From assembly GCF_000797495.1 (NCBI RefSeq), contig NZ_JTGN01000009.1, forward strand, positions 1-64,000: a stretch of DNA of 64,000 nt. Direction: 5' to 3'. The translations under genes were made by a program, and so were the position numbers. Source of the DNA: Robinsoniella peoriensis. Lineage in GTDB: Bacteria; Bacillota; Clostridia; Lachnospirales; Lachnospiraceae. The notes below the pieces were generated by a model, which saw only the letters and a program-made list of their open reading frames with translations, was not told where the DNA came from and ran no database searches. Shown one piece after another: positions 45,740 through 54,799 of this stretch (the stretch's first letter is position 1; each line of letters begins with the position of its first letter).

Positions 45740-47252
45740 TATTTTGTCCCCCTTCTTCTATGATTAAACGCATCTTGTCGTTCACTTCTTTCTGATTAAC
45801 GTATAACTTTTTATAGAGCTGCCGGTACACCGCTTCATATTTTTCATGATTCCTTTGATTTGGTATATAATACTTATCTTTGTTCTTGCCATCCACAGAA
45901 TTGTTTAAGGAATCTATAATATTTGCATTGCGTGCTGCAATAATCGCATCACCCAATGTAACTGCATCCTTCTGTGCTTTCACGCGAATGGCAATTCCCA
46001 GGACATCTGCTTTACACTGCATCCAGAACTCATTTCTTATACCGCCCCCTATAGCTATAATTTCTTTAATTTTCTTTTTTTTGCTTTGTTCCAAAACCAG
46101 ACGAAATTCCATACACATTCCTTCGATCACTGCCCTTGCCATGTCACCCGTTGAGGTCTCCTTTGATAACCCATAAAAAGCACCTTTGGAGTGATTGTCC
46201 ATGACAGGCACACAGCATCCAGACAGGTGAGGCAAAAATAAGACGCCATGGCTGAGTACCGGGGCACTTTTGCTAATTTCCTCAAATTCTTTATATCCGC
46301 TGTCTGTCAACTCTTTTCCAAGAAGTGTTTTTACAGCCCAGTCAATGGTCTGGCCCCCTGACGGAATTCCTCCTATAGAATAATACCGGTTCTCAAATAC
46401 ATGATATCCCCATAAATATCCATAATAAACATCTCCCATGGCCTGCAGGTTTTGCTCTGTCAGACAAACGGATTCTGTTGTTCCAATGGAAGCTACTACC
46501 TGATCTTCTGACACTGCTCCTACTCCGAGGCAGCCTGCCATATGGTCAAACCCTGCAATCGAAACACTGCACTTCTCTCCAAATCCCCATTTTTTTATTA
46601 AATCTTTTCGTAGATAACCCAGGCTTTGATTCTGAGCGATAAGCTCAGGAAAAATCGATTTCCTGATATCGGCAATCCGCAGTATTTCATCTGACCAATC
46701 CGCCTTTTTTAAATCAAGGGCCATTGTTCTGGATGCCATAGAATAACTGATCCCATGCCTTCCCGTCATTCTGCCTGCTATGTAATCACTCATGCAATGG
46801 AAACAGCAGGCTTTGTCATAAGCTTCTTTTTCATGCTCTTTCAGCCATTGAAGCTTCATAACCGTATAAATGCTTTGCAGTTCCAGGCCTGTAATTCTGT
46901 ATATCTGGTCAGCATTTATCCTGTTTTTCCACCAATCCACATATTTATCAGTGCGGATGTCATACCAAGGAATCCCTGCTGTGAGCGGTTTAAAGTCTTG
47001 ATCTGTAAGAACACAGGATTCTCCCTGACTGCTGACTCCAATTGCCGCCACGGAATCTGCATAACCGTTTGCAGTAACCATAATGCATTCTTCCAAACGG
47101 TTCCATAGTTCCTCCATATCATACTTCGCCCATCCATTTGAAGCCTTTCTTACCGGTGTCACAAATTTATTTTCAGAAATCAAAACCCCATCTTTTCCAT
47201 ATGCCCCAATTTTGCAGTGCGTTGTTCCAATGTCAATCCCCATAAATATCAT
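45726..47252 (-). CDS. FGGY family carbohydrate kinase
   Basis: Cytosolic sugar kinase of about 508 residues. N-terminal phosphate loop MGIDIGTTHCKIGAYG, a second loop ASIGTTESVCL and the C-terminal FGGY-type motif IIAIGGGIRNEFWMQCKADVLGI are visible; Asp in AGFDHMAG fits the general base position. It phosphorylates an open-chain ketose or polyol, most like xylulokinase or gluconokinase. Start uncertain between ATGs at 47252 and 47243. Its neighbours are a dehydrogenase (upstream) and an aldolase (downstream), giving an oxidise-phosphorylate-cleave scheme. Confidence 0.88.
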   Translation of the reverse strand: MIFMGIDIGTTHCKIGAYGKDGVLISENKFVTPVRKASNGWAKYDMEELWNRLEECIMVTANGYADSVAAIGVSSQGESCVLTDQDFKPLTAGIPWYDIRTDKYVDWWKNRINADQIYRITGLELQSIYTVMKLQWLKEHEKEAYDKACCFHCMSDYIAGRMTGRHGISYSMASRTMALDLKKADWSDEILRIADIRKSIFPELIAQNQSLGYLRKDLIKKWGFGEKCSVSIAGFDHMAGCLGVGAVSEDQVVASIGTTESVCLTEQNLQAMGDVYYGYLWGYHVFENRYYSIGGIPSGGQTIDWAVKTLLGKELTDSGYKEFEEISKSAPVLSHGVLFLPHLSGCCVPVMDNHSKGAFYGLSKETSTGDMARAVIEGMCMEFRLVLEQSKKKKIKEIIAIGGGIRNEFWMQCKADVLGIAIRVKAQKDAVTLGDAIIAARNANIIDSLNNSVDGKNKDKYYIPNQRNHEKYEAVYRQLYKKLYVNQKEVNDKMRLIIEEGGQNNGTC

Positions 47253-47256
47253 ATGC

Positions 47257-48036
47257 TTACCAGGCTGTATATCCTCCATCCACCACATAGGCAGCTCCTG
47301 TTACAAAGCTGGATGCATCAGATGCCAGATAAACTGCAATTCCCATAAGTTCATCCGTCTTACCTGAGCGTCCCATTGGTGTCATGGAAAACCATCTTTC
47401 AATTGCCGGATCCTTTCTCTGATATCTGTCTTCACTCATTTCTGTCCTCATATAGCCGGGGCAGAGTGCATTTACACGTACTCCACGCTTCGCCCACTCA
47501 GCTGCCATTGATTTTGTAAGCATGATGAGCCCACCCTTAGACGCATTATAAGCACACTGATTTTGAGGAGTATTGACAATCATTCCTGACATGGATGCAA
47601 TATTAACAATACTTCCTTTGCCTTGTCTGAGCATCACTTTCCCTACTTCTCTGGAAACGATAAAAGGTCCTGTCAGATTCACATCTATAACTTCTTTCCA
47701 GTCTTCTGTAGTTACCTTTTCTGCATCATCCCCCCGCCAGGTTCCGGCGTTGTTAAATAAAATATCAATTTTTCCAAATTCCTGCATCACCTGCGAAACC
47801 ATACTTTTCACATCATTTTCATCTCGCATATCTCCCTTAATAACAGTACATCTAACACCTTCCGCTTCTATTTCTTCCTTTGTCTTAAGGGCACTTTCAA
47901 TATGCCTTGCAGCAATAATAATGTTTGCCCCTGCCTGTGCAAGTCCTAATGCCATAGACTTTCCCAGACCCTGCCCTCCTCCTGTTACAATTGCATTCCT
48001 TCCTTTTAATGAAAATAATTCTTTTAAATCTGACAT
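47257..48036 (-). CDS. Short-chain dehydrogenase/reductase
   Basis: NAD(P)-dependent oxidoreductase of 259 residues. Cofactor loop TGGGQGLGKS, NNAG, and the catalytic Ser in NIASMSG with YNASK carrying Tyr and Lys are intact. Closest by motif to gluconate 5-dehydrogenase/polyol dehydrogenase SDRs. ATG chosen 7 nt after AGGAGG. It likely converts a polyol or aldonate into the ketose used by the FGGY kinase. It ends four bases ahead of the kinase start. Confidence 0.9.
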   Translation of the reverse strand: MSDLKELFSLKGRNAIVTGGGQGLGKSMALGLAQAGANIIIAARHIESALKTKEEIEAEGVRCTVIKGDMRDENDVKSMVSQVMQEFGKIDILFNNAGTWRGDDAEKVTTEDWKEVIDVNLTGPFIVSREVGKVMLRQGKGSIVNIASMSGMIVNTPQNQCAYNASKGGLIMLTKSMAAEWAKRGVRVNALCPGYMRTEMSEDRYQRKDPAIERWFSMTPMGRSGKTDELMGIAVYLASDASSFVTGAAYVVDGGYTAW

Positions 48037-48064
48037 CACTAATCCTCCTTTGAATCCTGATTAT

Positions 48065-48547
48065 TTATAATTCTATTTCTAATTGCTGTTCCTGCGTATA
48101 TTCCATAACTGTGCAGTCATTTTTATAGATTCTTTCCGGAAGTATAATCAATACATGAAGTTCTAACCTATTCACCGGAAATGCCCCCATATGCCAGACT
48201 CCCGTATTCAATTTTACCAAAGTGCCTTTGGGTACTATAAATGCTTCTGTTAATTCCGGCACAGGATGATTTGATGGCGGTGCCACATGTATTACCGCAT
48301 CATCATCCATAAAAACCATTCCCTCTCCAGTAGTGTTGTGATATTCAGCTGCCGTCACTATCATTTTCTCCGGCTTTTGTATGACAAGCGGTGAAAAGGC
48401 TATCGGCATATATCCAGATACTGGCATGACAACCTGGTCATTATAAAAATCTCCCAGGTGATTCCCTATAGGATTCAGGATACTGGTGAAACTCCCATAA
48501 GGTACAAATAACTCCGTTGTAATCGGCTTTGCTTTAATCTTGTTCAT
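48065..48547 (-). CDS. Ureidoglycolate lyase-like protein
   Basis: Cupin-like protein of 160 residues of the AllA family. Landmarks: PYGSF near residue 17, DFYND, FSPLVIQKPEKMIVTAAEYHNTTGEGMVFM and LNTGVWHMGAFPV, matching the family's conserved Tyr/His-containing strands. No purine-degradation genes are nearby, so a role as a sugar-acid binding isomerase or lyase in this operon is more likely than ureidoglycolate cleavage. It is the first metabolic gene after the RpiR regulator. Confidence 0.75.
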   Translation of the reverse strand: MNKIKAKPITTELFVPYGSFTSILNPIGNHLGDFYNDQVVMPVSGYMPIAFSPLVIQKPEKMIVTAAEYHNTTGEGMVFMDDDAVIHVAPPSNHPVPELTEAFIVPKGTLVKLNTGVWHMGAFPVNRLELHVLIILPERIYKNDCTVMEYTQEQQLEIEL

Positions 48548-48766
48548 TTTTCCTCCTATTCATTACATATTTTTGTTTTCTTGCTGCCACTTCTATAAAT
48601 AATGGAATAAATATTTATTCCAGTTATTTCCATATTTTTCTGAAATTTTCATTCATTTTAAGCGCAACAATCTAAAGCAAATAAAAATAGTATTATTTAC
48701 TCTAAAACCGGACAAATGTTCTTAAAATTTATGATCAGATAGTTATGTTTATATTATCTGTTTTAT

Positions 48767-49636
48767 TTACCTTCCAAATTGATTTTCCCGTATCAGCTTC
48801 TGATTTTCTTTTAGTTTTTCTGCCGCATTATCCCAATTCATTGCAGCATACGCCATGCATAATGCATCTAACATAACCAGTTGGGATATTCGTGAAGAGG
48901 TAGCCAAATCATGCTTCATATAAGACTTACTAAAAGATACAAGCTGGCAATCGCTGTAATTTACTATTTCAGATTTCGGGTTTTGTGTAATGCACAAGGT
49001 TGGAACTCCGTTTTTCTTTGCCGTTTCCAATGCCATAACCGGAACTCTTGATTCTCCTGATAAAGATATAGCAATGGCTAAATCTCCAGGTTTTAAAGAA
49101 TTAGCTAACATTAGCTGAACACCATGCTCCTGCTCCACCTGTGTGGATTTACCATACATGGAAAGATGCCAATGGAGATCATAAGCAACCACATAAGAAC
49201 TACCTATTCCAAATATTCCTATTTTTTTTGCTTCTTGAATCATTTTTAATGCCTTTAACATATTTTCCTGATTCAGCATCTCAGTTGTAAATTTCAAATC
49301 TTCCTGTTCGGCTAACATTATCTTTCGGATTACCTCAGCTTGAGAATCTTCTTTTGTAATGCTTTCGGGTACCGGCTGCTGATTATCTGCCCCCAAATCC
49401 TTTGCCAGACGAAGCCTAAAATCAGTATATCCCTTAAATCCTATTTCTTTACAGAAACGGACTACTGACGCCTCACTTACATGTATCTCCCTTGCCACCT
49501 GACCAGCTGTGGCTTCTATTATATATGCAGGATTTCTTATAATAAAGCTCCCTATTTTCTCAAGTGAATTAGTCAGCCTTCCTATGTTTCCTTTTATTAA
49601 TCGAATTACTCCACTATTTTCTGTATTATCCATCAT
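48767..49636 (-). CDS. MurR/RpiR family transcriptional regulator
   Basis: Regulator of 289 residues. N-terminal helix-turn-helix (about 35-60: ATAGQVAREIHVSEASVVRFCKEIGFKGYTDFRLRLAKDL) and a SIS sugar-phosphate isomerase fold (about 120-250: IGIFGIGSSYVVAYDLHWHLSMYG, DLAIAISLSGES). ATG at 49636 chosen because GGGAGTG precedes it. First gene of the leftward sugar operon; it probably responds to a phosphorylated intermediate made by the FGGY kinase. Confidence 0.9.
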   Translation of the reverse strand: MMDNTENSGVIRLIKGNIGRLTNSLEKIGSFIIRNPAYIIEATAGQVAREIHVSEASVVRFCKEIGFKGYTDFRLRLAKDLGADNQQPVPESITKEDSQAEVIRKIMLAEQEDLKFTTEMLNQENMLKALKMIQEAKKIGIFGIGSSYVVAYDLHWHLSMYGKSTQVEQEHGVQLMLANSLKPGDLAIAISLSGESRVPVMALETAKKNGVPTLCITQNPKSEIVNYSDCQLVSFSKSYMKHDLATSSRISQLVMLDALCMAYAAMNWDNAAEKLKENQKLIRENQFGR

Positions 49637-50037
49637 GTCGCTCACTCCCATTGTGCATATTGTATATATTTATTTTATAATTTTATTTTATATACACATT
49701 ATGCCACCGCTTTAGTTATATGTCAAGAGTAATATTTGAAAATTTCAGTTATTTTTATTAATCTATGAAATTTTAAATTATTTTCCTTTGATTGTCACAT
49801 TTATAATCAGATATATAAAATTTTTAATGATTCTAAGATGTTTTTAATATGCTTCTCTGTCCATAATCCGCGAAGCGGCATCCTTAATTATGATATGTTT
49901 TTTCATACTATCATATTTCATCTTCATAACACTATATAATTACTTTCTAATCTGGAAATTATGTATTGGCTTTTCCATTAGAATATGGTAGAATTTGTTT
50001 TGATATTCAAAGTATCTATTATAAGGAGGAAACTGAA
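49637..50037. other. Divergent promoter region of the RpiR and fabV genes
   Basis: About 400 bp of AT-rich sequence holding both promoters. It contains a short CCGC-GAA-GCGG hairpin (about 49868-49878) flanked by CATAAT and ATTATG. A 27-codon leftward frame through the hairpin has no ribosome site. No family-specific operator was recognised. Confidence 0.4.
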
Positions 50038-51204
50038 TTGGTAATTGAACCAAAAGTTAGAGAATTTATCTGCACTACTGCCCATCCGGACGGCTGCCGT
50101 GAAAATGTAATGAGACAAATAGAATATACAAAAAAACTAGGTAATACAGAGGGGCCAAAGAAAGTCCTGATTATCGGATCTTCTACCGGATATGGTCTGG
50201 CGTCGCGAATCACCGCCACATATGCCTGCAATGCTTCTACCCTAGGCATCATGTTTGAAAAGCCTGCTGCCCCGCCCCGCAGAACCGCTACACCAGGCTG
50301 GTATAATACGAAAGCATTCGAAGAAATCGCACAGGCTGATGGTTATTACGCAAAAACAATTAATGGAGATGCCTTTTCTGAAAAAGTAAAACTGGAAACA
50401 ATAGACATCATAAAAAAAGACCTTGGGAAAATCGATATGGTTATTTACAGTCTTGCAGCTCCACGCAGAACTTTAGGTGACGGTACTGTTTATTCCTCAA
50501 CCTTAAAAACGGTGGAGCAGGATTTTACTAATAAATCATTAAATCTTAAAGATAATTCTATTTCAGAAGCTACCATTCATCCTGCATCGGAAGAAGAAAT
50601 AACAGCAACGGTTAAGGTTATGGGCGGCGAAGACTGGATGGACTGGATGAAAGCCCTTTCAGAAGCTGACGTACTGGAACCAAATGCCGAAACAGTTGCA
50701 TATTCTTACATAGGACCAAAGCTGACCTATCCGGTATATTACAATGGAACCATCGGCATCGCAAAGAAGCACCTTTACGATACCTCCCTTCAAATAAATA
50801 AAGATTTTTCCCATAAAGGAATTCATGCATATATATCCGTAAATAAAGCCCTGGTTACCCAGGCAAGTTCCGCCATTCCCATTGTTCCGCTATACATGGC
50901 GATACTTTATAAGGTAATGAAGGACAAGAACCTGCATGAAGGGTGCATTGAACAGATCAACCGGCTCTTCCGGGAGAAATTAAATTGTGGATGTCCGGTT
51001 GCTGACAAGGAAGGCCGCATCCGTCTGGACGATTATGAAATGAACGAAGATATTCAATCCCAGGTCATGGAATATTGGGATCAGGTAAATTCCGAAAATA
51101 TAAATCAGTTAGCAGATATGACCGGATACTGGGATGATTTTTATCATATGTTCGGATTTCGGTTTGATGATGTGGATTACACAAAAGATGTAACGCTGGA
51201 GTAA
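50038..51204 (+). CDS. fabV: Trans-2-enoyl-CoA/enoyl-ACP reductase FabV
   Basis: NADH-dependent enoyl reductase of about 388 residues that saturates trans-2-enoyl thioesters in fatty acid synthesis or butyrate-type fermentation. N-terminal PKVREFICTTAHPDGCRENV, Rossmann segment KKVLIIGSSTGYGLASR and the active-site Tyr/Lys region TYPVYYNGTIGIAKKHL are diagnostic. The TTG at 50038 (MVIEPK) follows AAGGAGG and matches the family N-terminus; an in-frame ATG 72 bp upstream lacks a site. FabV enzymes are intrinsically tolerant to triclosan. It is convergent with the integrase-like gene, with only two bases between the stops. Confidence 0.95.
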   Translation: MVIEPKVREFICTTAHPDGCRENVMRQIEYTKKLGNTEGPKKVLIIGSSTGYGLASRITATYACNASTLGIMFEKPAAPPRRTATPGWYNTKAFEEIAQADGYYAKTINGDAFSEKVKLETIDIIKKDLGKIDMVIYSLAAPRRTLGDGTVYSSTLKTVEQDFTNKSLNLKDNSISEATIHPASEEEITATVKVMGGEDWMDWMKALSEADVLEPNAETVAYSYIGPKLTYPVYYNGTIGIAKKHLYDTSLQINKDFSHKGIHAYISVNKALVTQASSAIPIVPLYMAILYKVMKDKNLHEGCIEQINRLFREKLNCGCPVADKEGRIRLDDYEMNEDIQSQVMEYWDQVNSENINQLADMTGYWDDFYHMFGFRFDDVDYTKDVTLE

Positions 51205-51206
51205 AT

Positions 51207-52109
51207 TCAAACAACGGGCGGTTCTATCTTTATTTTTACAAGATCGTTTGCCGCCTTACTAAGATTTTCATTGTATAACACGTTGTCGTAACGCTTTATA
51301 TGCATCTGAGTGATGCCAAGCTGGCCTGCAACCTGCTCCGGCTTGGCACCATAGGCGAACATAATGCTGCCGCAGGTATTTCTCAGGTCCCTGGCACTGT
51401 ATCCCGGAACACCTGCAGCCTTCGTGAGCTTCTTCATCATTAAATGGCAGTATTGAACATTTAATTTACTTTGTGAACGGTTGTAAAACAGATATTCACA
51501 GTCTTTTCTTATGCTTAAGTAATGTTCCAGAACTGCAGCTACATCTTCCGGAACATATCGTAGTTCATCACTTTCCTTTAAGATTATAAAGACTCCATTT
51601 GGATCAGCCACAAGATCATTGGGTTTTAAGGCACAGACTTCTGTAGAAGAAAGTCCCATACGTCCAAATAGGACCAGCATGGTATAGTACATTGGGTTGC
51701 TTTCTGCCACTTTTAAAAGTGCATCCAGATGTTCCATGGGAACAGGACTAACAAGCTGATCTGCTGACACCAGTCTGATTAAATATTCATAGAAAAAATC
51801 GTCAAATCCAGCCGGTGCCTGATATTTTGCTTTATCACGGGCAATGTACTCGGAAAATTTATGGATTTCACGGATCTTCTTTCCCATCGTTGTCGCTTTC
51901 ATTTTTCCATCTCCAACTTTTGAAAGCAAATATTCATAATATCTGTCAGCCTCTCCTTTTTTCGTCTGCAAAAGATCCTTCTTGCAAAAATCAATATACT
52001 CATTTATATCACCGCAATAGCTGCTGCGGGAAATAGCTTCCAGCTTTTTTGAAAAATCCAGCCAGGCATTGTTAGTTTGCCGGGAAGCATATTCACTGGG
52101 TTTTCTCAT
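51207..52109 (-). CDS. Tyrosine recombinase-fold protein with degenerate active site
   Basis: Protein of 300 residues with the SAM-like N-terminal domain (about 15-105) and the catalytic fold of phage integrases. Of the usual catalytic set, the first Arg is Ser (MGLSSTE, near 153), the His of HxxR is Arg (ARDLRNT, near 240), and the second His/Trp is Ile (LGITQMH). The second Arg and the Tyr (KRYDNV, near 273) remain. It therefore probably lacks strand-exchange activity and may only bind DNA. No phage genes or attachment repeats flank it. It follows the truncated ilvN gene on the same strand. Confidence 0.8.
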   Translation of the reverse strand: MRKPSEYASRQTNNAWLDFSKKLEAISRSSYCGDINEYIDFCKKDLLQTKKGEADRYYEYLLSKVGDGKMKATTMGKKIREIHKFSEYIARDKAKYQAPAGFDDFFYEYLIRLVSADQLVSPVPMEHLDALLKVAESNPMYYTMLVLFGRMGLSSTEVCALKPNDLVADPNGVFIILKESDELRYVPEDVAAVLEHYLSIRKDCEYLFYNRSQSKLNVQYCHLMMKKLTKAAGVPGYSARDLRNTCGSIMFAYGAKPEQVAGQLGITQMHIKRYDNVLYNENLSKAANDLVKIKIEPPVV

Positions 52110-52175
52110 AAATGTGGCCTCCTTCCGTAAATTTAGATTTGATAAAGCAGAACTTCACTAAAATTTATAATAAGT

Positions 52176-52379
52176 TTAACATACTATCATATTAGATGCA
52201 ATTCCTGATAGCCTCAATTGCCACACTTCCACCGTCATGCGGGAAATGGAGATATCCTCTGTTGAGCCTACAGTTAAACTATTTAAATTATAGGATTTAC
52301 CAGAAAACAAGCCTGCAATGCGTGCCAAAACACCAACTTCATTTTCAACTAAAAGACTGATCCATCGTTTTTTCATCAT
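52176..52379 (-). pseudogene. ilvN: Truncated acetolactate synthase small subunit
   Basis: The first 50 residues (MKKRWISLLVENEVGVLARIAGLF and a following segment to SRMTV) match the regulatory ACT domain of IlvN. After that similarity stops, and the frame ends after 67 codons, against about 160 for the full protein. In another frame the junction reads GSVAIEAIRNCI before a stop, perhaps the tail of another gene joined by deletion. The start is two bases after ilvB, with the site GGAGGTGG inside the ilvB end. Without its second half, valine feedback control is probably lost or supplied by another copy. Confidence 0.75.
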
Positions 52380-52381
52380 CG

Positions 52382-54118
52382 TTAATTTCCACCTCCAATT
52401 ATCATATCTTTCAGGGGATTTCCCGGAGGAACAATCGGCAGTACGTTTTCTTCCCGTTCTATTATAAATTCAATCACCGTAGGTACCTTTTCATTTTTCT
52501 TTGCCTTTAATAATGCATCCTTAATATCTTCTTTTTTCTGTACCCGGATACCTGTGGCACCATAACTTTTTGCCAGATGAATAAAATCAGGGATATATTC
52601 CGGGCAGCATTTCGTTGGCGTATTGCATGTAATGGAACAGCTTTTTCGGTAGCGCATACACGTACTGGAATATCTTTTATCATAAAACATCTCCTGCCAT
52701 TGCCGGACATTTCCCAAGTATCCATTATTAAATATGCAGATGATAATCGGCAATTCATAGACAATGGCAGTTGCCATTTCCTGTATGTTCATTTGAATAC
52801 CTCCATCACCGCAAATTGTAATAACATCCTTATCGGGATTTCCTAATTTTGCTCCAATGGCTGCCGGAAAGCCGTACCCCATCGTGCCTAAACCGCCGGA
52901 AGTCAACATTTGCTTACTCTCTGTTAATTCCAGAAACTGAGTAGCCCAGAGCTGATTTTGTCCTACATCCGTCGTAATTACCGCATCATCAAAGGTGTCG
53001 TTGATTTCATTTATAACGGCCAGTGGTGTCACACCCGTTGCCCTTTTTTGCTCTGTTTTAAGCGGATGCCGCTGTTTCCAAGTGTAAATCTGTTTTATCC
53101 ATGCTTCTATTTCTAAAGGTTGTGCTTTATCCAAAAGTGTAAGAATTGCATTTTTAGCATCTGCCACAATCGGAATATCAACTACGATATTCCTGGAAAT
53201 GGATGCCGGATCAATATCCACATGGATAATAGCTGCCTTTTTAGCAAACTCACTTACTTTTCCGGTGATCCGGTCGTTAAAACGAACTCCGATGGAAAAG
53301 AGTACATCACATTCACTAATTGCAGTATTTGCCGCATAACTGCCATGGATACCAAGATTGCCGATATATAGAGGATGATTGGTTGGAACGGCACCTTTTC
53401 CCATAATCGTAGTTACAACCGGTATACCAGTTTTTTCTGCCAGTTTTGTCATTTCCCTGCCGGCATGAGCAATGTTGACTCCGCCGCCTAAAAGGAATAA
53501 TGGTTTATCCGAGCTCCCCAGGCATTCCAATGCCTTTTTAACCTGGCCAATATGTACTGCAGTGTTTGGTTTGTAACTCCTAACTTCAATTTGTTTGGGA
53601 TAAAGATCACTTCCCATTTCCTGTTGGATATCTTTTGGCAGGTCAACGACAACCACACCGGGCTTACCGGATTTTGCAATATAAAATGCCTTTTTGATGG
53701 CCGCTGCCAAATCCTCACGTTTACGCACCGTAATGGCATATTTACTGATGCTTCTGGTGATACCGACAATATCAACTTCCTGAAAAGCATCATTTCCAAT
53801 CAAATGAGTTGGCACCTGACCGGTAAAGCAAACCAGGGGTACGCTGTCATAATTGGCCGTTGCAATACCTGTTACCAGGTTTGTTGCACCCGGACCGCTT
53901 GTAACCAGACAAACTCCCACCTTACCCGTTGATCGTGAGTAACCATCAGCGGCATGGATCAATCCCTGTTCATGGCGGGGCAGAATAACATTGATACCTT
54001 CTGTTCCATAAAGTGCATTGAATAAATCTATGGCCTGCCCGCCGGGATAAGCAAATAGCGTATCTACCTTTTCTTCTTTTAATGCTTTCACAAATAAATC
54101 TGCTCCTGATATTTTCAT
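52382..54118 (-). CDS. ilvB: Acetolactate synthase large subunit
   Basis: Thiamine diphosphate enzyme of 578 residues, first step of branched-chain amino acid synthesis (pyruvate to acetolactate, or acetohydroxybutyrate). Catalytic Glu50 lies in PRHEQGL; the TPP/Mg motif is GDGGIQMN...NNGYLGNVRQWQ. The FAD-type middle domain is present. Near residue 480 is a Cys-rich insert (RKSCSITCNTPTKCCPEY), which to my knowledge occurs in clostridial homologues. Start follows GGAGGAAT. A TetR regulator lies directly upstream. Confidence 0.93.
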   Translation of the reverse strand: MKISGADLFVKALKEEKVDTLFAYPGGQAIDLFNALYGTEGINVILPRHEQGLIHAADGYSRSTGKVGVCLVTSGPGATNLVTGIATANYDSVPLVCFTGQVPTHLIGNDAFQEVDIVGITRSISKYAITVRKREDLAAAIKKAFYIAKSGKPGVVVVDLPKDIQQEMGSDLYPKQIEVRSYKPNTAVHIGQVKKALECLGSSDKPLFLLGGGVNIAHAGREMTKLAEKTGIPVVTTIMGKGAVPTNHPLYIGNLGIHGSYAANTAISECDVLFSIGVRFNDRITGKVSEFAKKAAIIHVDIDPASISRNIVVDIPIVADAKNAILTLLDKAQPLEIEAWIKQIYTWKQRHPLKTEQKRATGVTPLAVINEINDTFDDAVITTDVGQNQLWATQFLELTESKQMLTSGGLGTMGYGFPAAIGAKLGNPDKDVITICGDGGIQMNIQEMATAIVYELPIIICIFNNGYLGNVRQWQEMFYDKRYSSTCMRYRKSCSITCNTPTKCCPEYIPDFIHLAKSYGATGIRVQKKEDIKDALLKAKKNEKVPTVIEFIIEREENVLPIVPPGNPLKDMIIGGGN

Positions 54119-54137
54119 TGTATATTCCTCCTTTTTG

Positions 54138-54152
54138 TATGCAAGTACTTGC
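54138..54152. promoter_or_regulatory. Palindromic box upstream of ilvB
   Basis: TATGCAAGTACTTGC contains the perfect 12-bp palindrome GCAAGTACTTGC (54141-54152), 20 bp before the ilvB start codon. Its first 10 bases recur before the TetR gene. Confidence 0.5.
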
Positions 54153-54203
54153 TTGCTATATAGCTATTTTTTAACGGTACGCTCATGAGATTGTACCGTT
54201 GCT

Positions 54204-54782
54204 TTATTTTTGTAATATTCCATTAACAAATGTTGTAACCGTTTGTTTTATAAATAGATCCCGATCTGTTTTAACCAGATTTTGTTCAAAGGAAGCACTG
54301 AGAAATGTATAACCAAATGTGCTTGAAAAAATAGTCATTGCCAGACATTCAAAATCTGAATGTGGTACCTTACCCTTCTGCTCCATTTTTACTAAATAAT
54401 CAGTTAACGAAGATATAAATGTCTGTGGTATTTTCATAATTAATGGAGCTACGTCATCATAGATCTGCGGAGCCCGAAGTCCAATCGAAAGTTTTACAAA
54501 ATCAGATGTTATCCGGTTCATGTATTCCATCATAAACATCTCCAGATCCGGCTGTAAATCCCACTGAACATTTTGAAATATCTCCGGAGTGATATTTCCC
54601 CTCCATTTTTCCTGTTCCATTCCACACATTATTATTTGCTTTTTATTCGCAAACTTCCGAAACAATGTACATTCATTCACCCCTGCTAACCTGGCAATGT
54701 CCTTCGTGGTTGTCGCCACATAACCTTTACCTCTTACTAAAGTCAATGCAGCATCTATTATTTTTTGGCTTGTATCATCCAT
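54204..54782 (-). CDS. TetR/AcrR family regulator next to ilvB
   Basis: Regulator of 192 residues. The TetR helix-turn-helix is at about 8-50 (KIIDAALTLVRGKGYVATTTKDIARLAGVNECTLFRKF). The ligand domain is helical, of unknown specificity. ATG at 54782 chosen near an AAAGGCGAG site. The repeat TATGCAAGTA precedes both this gene and ilvB, so it probably controls itself and the acetolactate synthase genes, 85 bp downstream. Confidence 0.87.
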   Translation of the reverse strand: MDDTSQKIIDAALTLVRGKGYVATTTKDIARLAGVNECTLFRKFANKKQIIMCGMEQEKWRGNITPEIFQNVQWDLQPDLEMFMMEYMNRITSDFVKLSIGLRAPQIYDDVAPLIMKIPQTFISSLTDYLVKMEQKGKVPHSDFECLAMTIFSSTFGYTFLSASFEQNLVKTDRDLFIKQTVTTFVNGILQK

Positions 54783-54799
54783 TTTTCTCGCCTTTCTGT

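Noticed and set aside
47573..48070. 165-codon rightward frame opposite the SDR gene
   Set aside because: Antisense shadow of a clearly conserved dehydrogenase.
49844..49927. 27-codon leftward frame between the RpiR and fabV genes
   Set aside because: No ribosome binding site, overlaps a hairpin, and no recognisable motif.
51207..52379. Prophage or integrative element boundary at the integrase-like gene
   Set aside because: No phage genes, no tRNA target and no flanking direct repeats were seen, and the catalytic residues are missing.
52382..54118. Cys-rich insert in IlvB considered as a foreign insertion
   Set aside because: The insert is in frame, at a loop after the TPP motif, and as far as I recall is a normal feature of clostridial acetolactate synthases.
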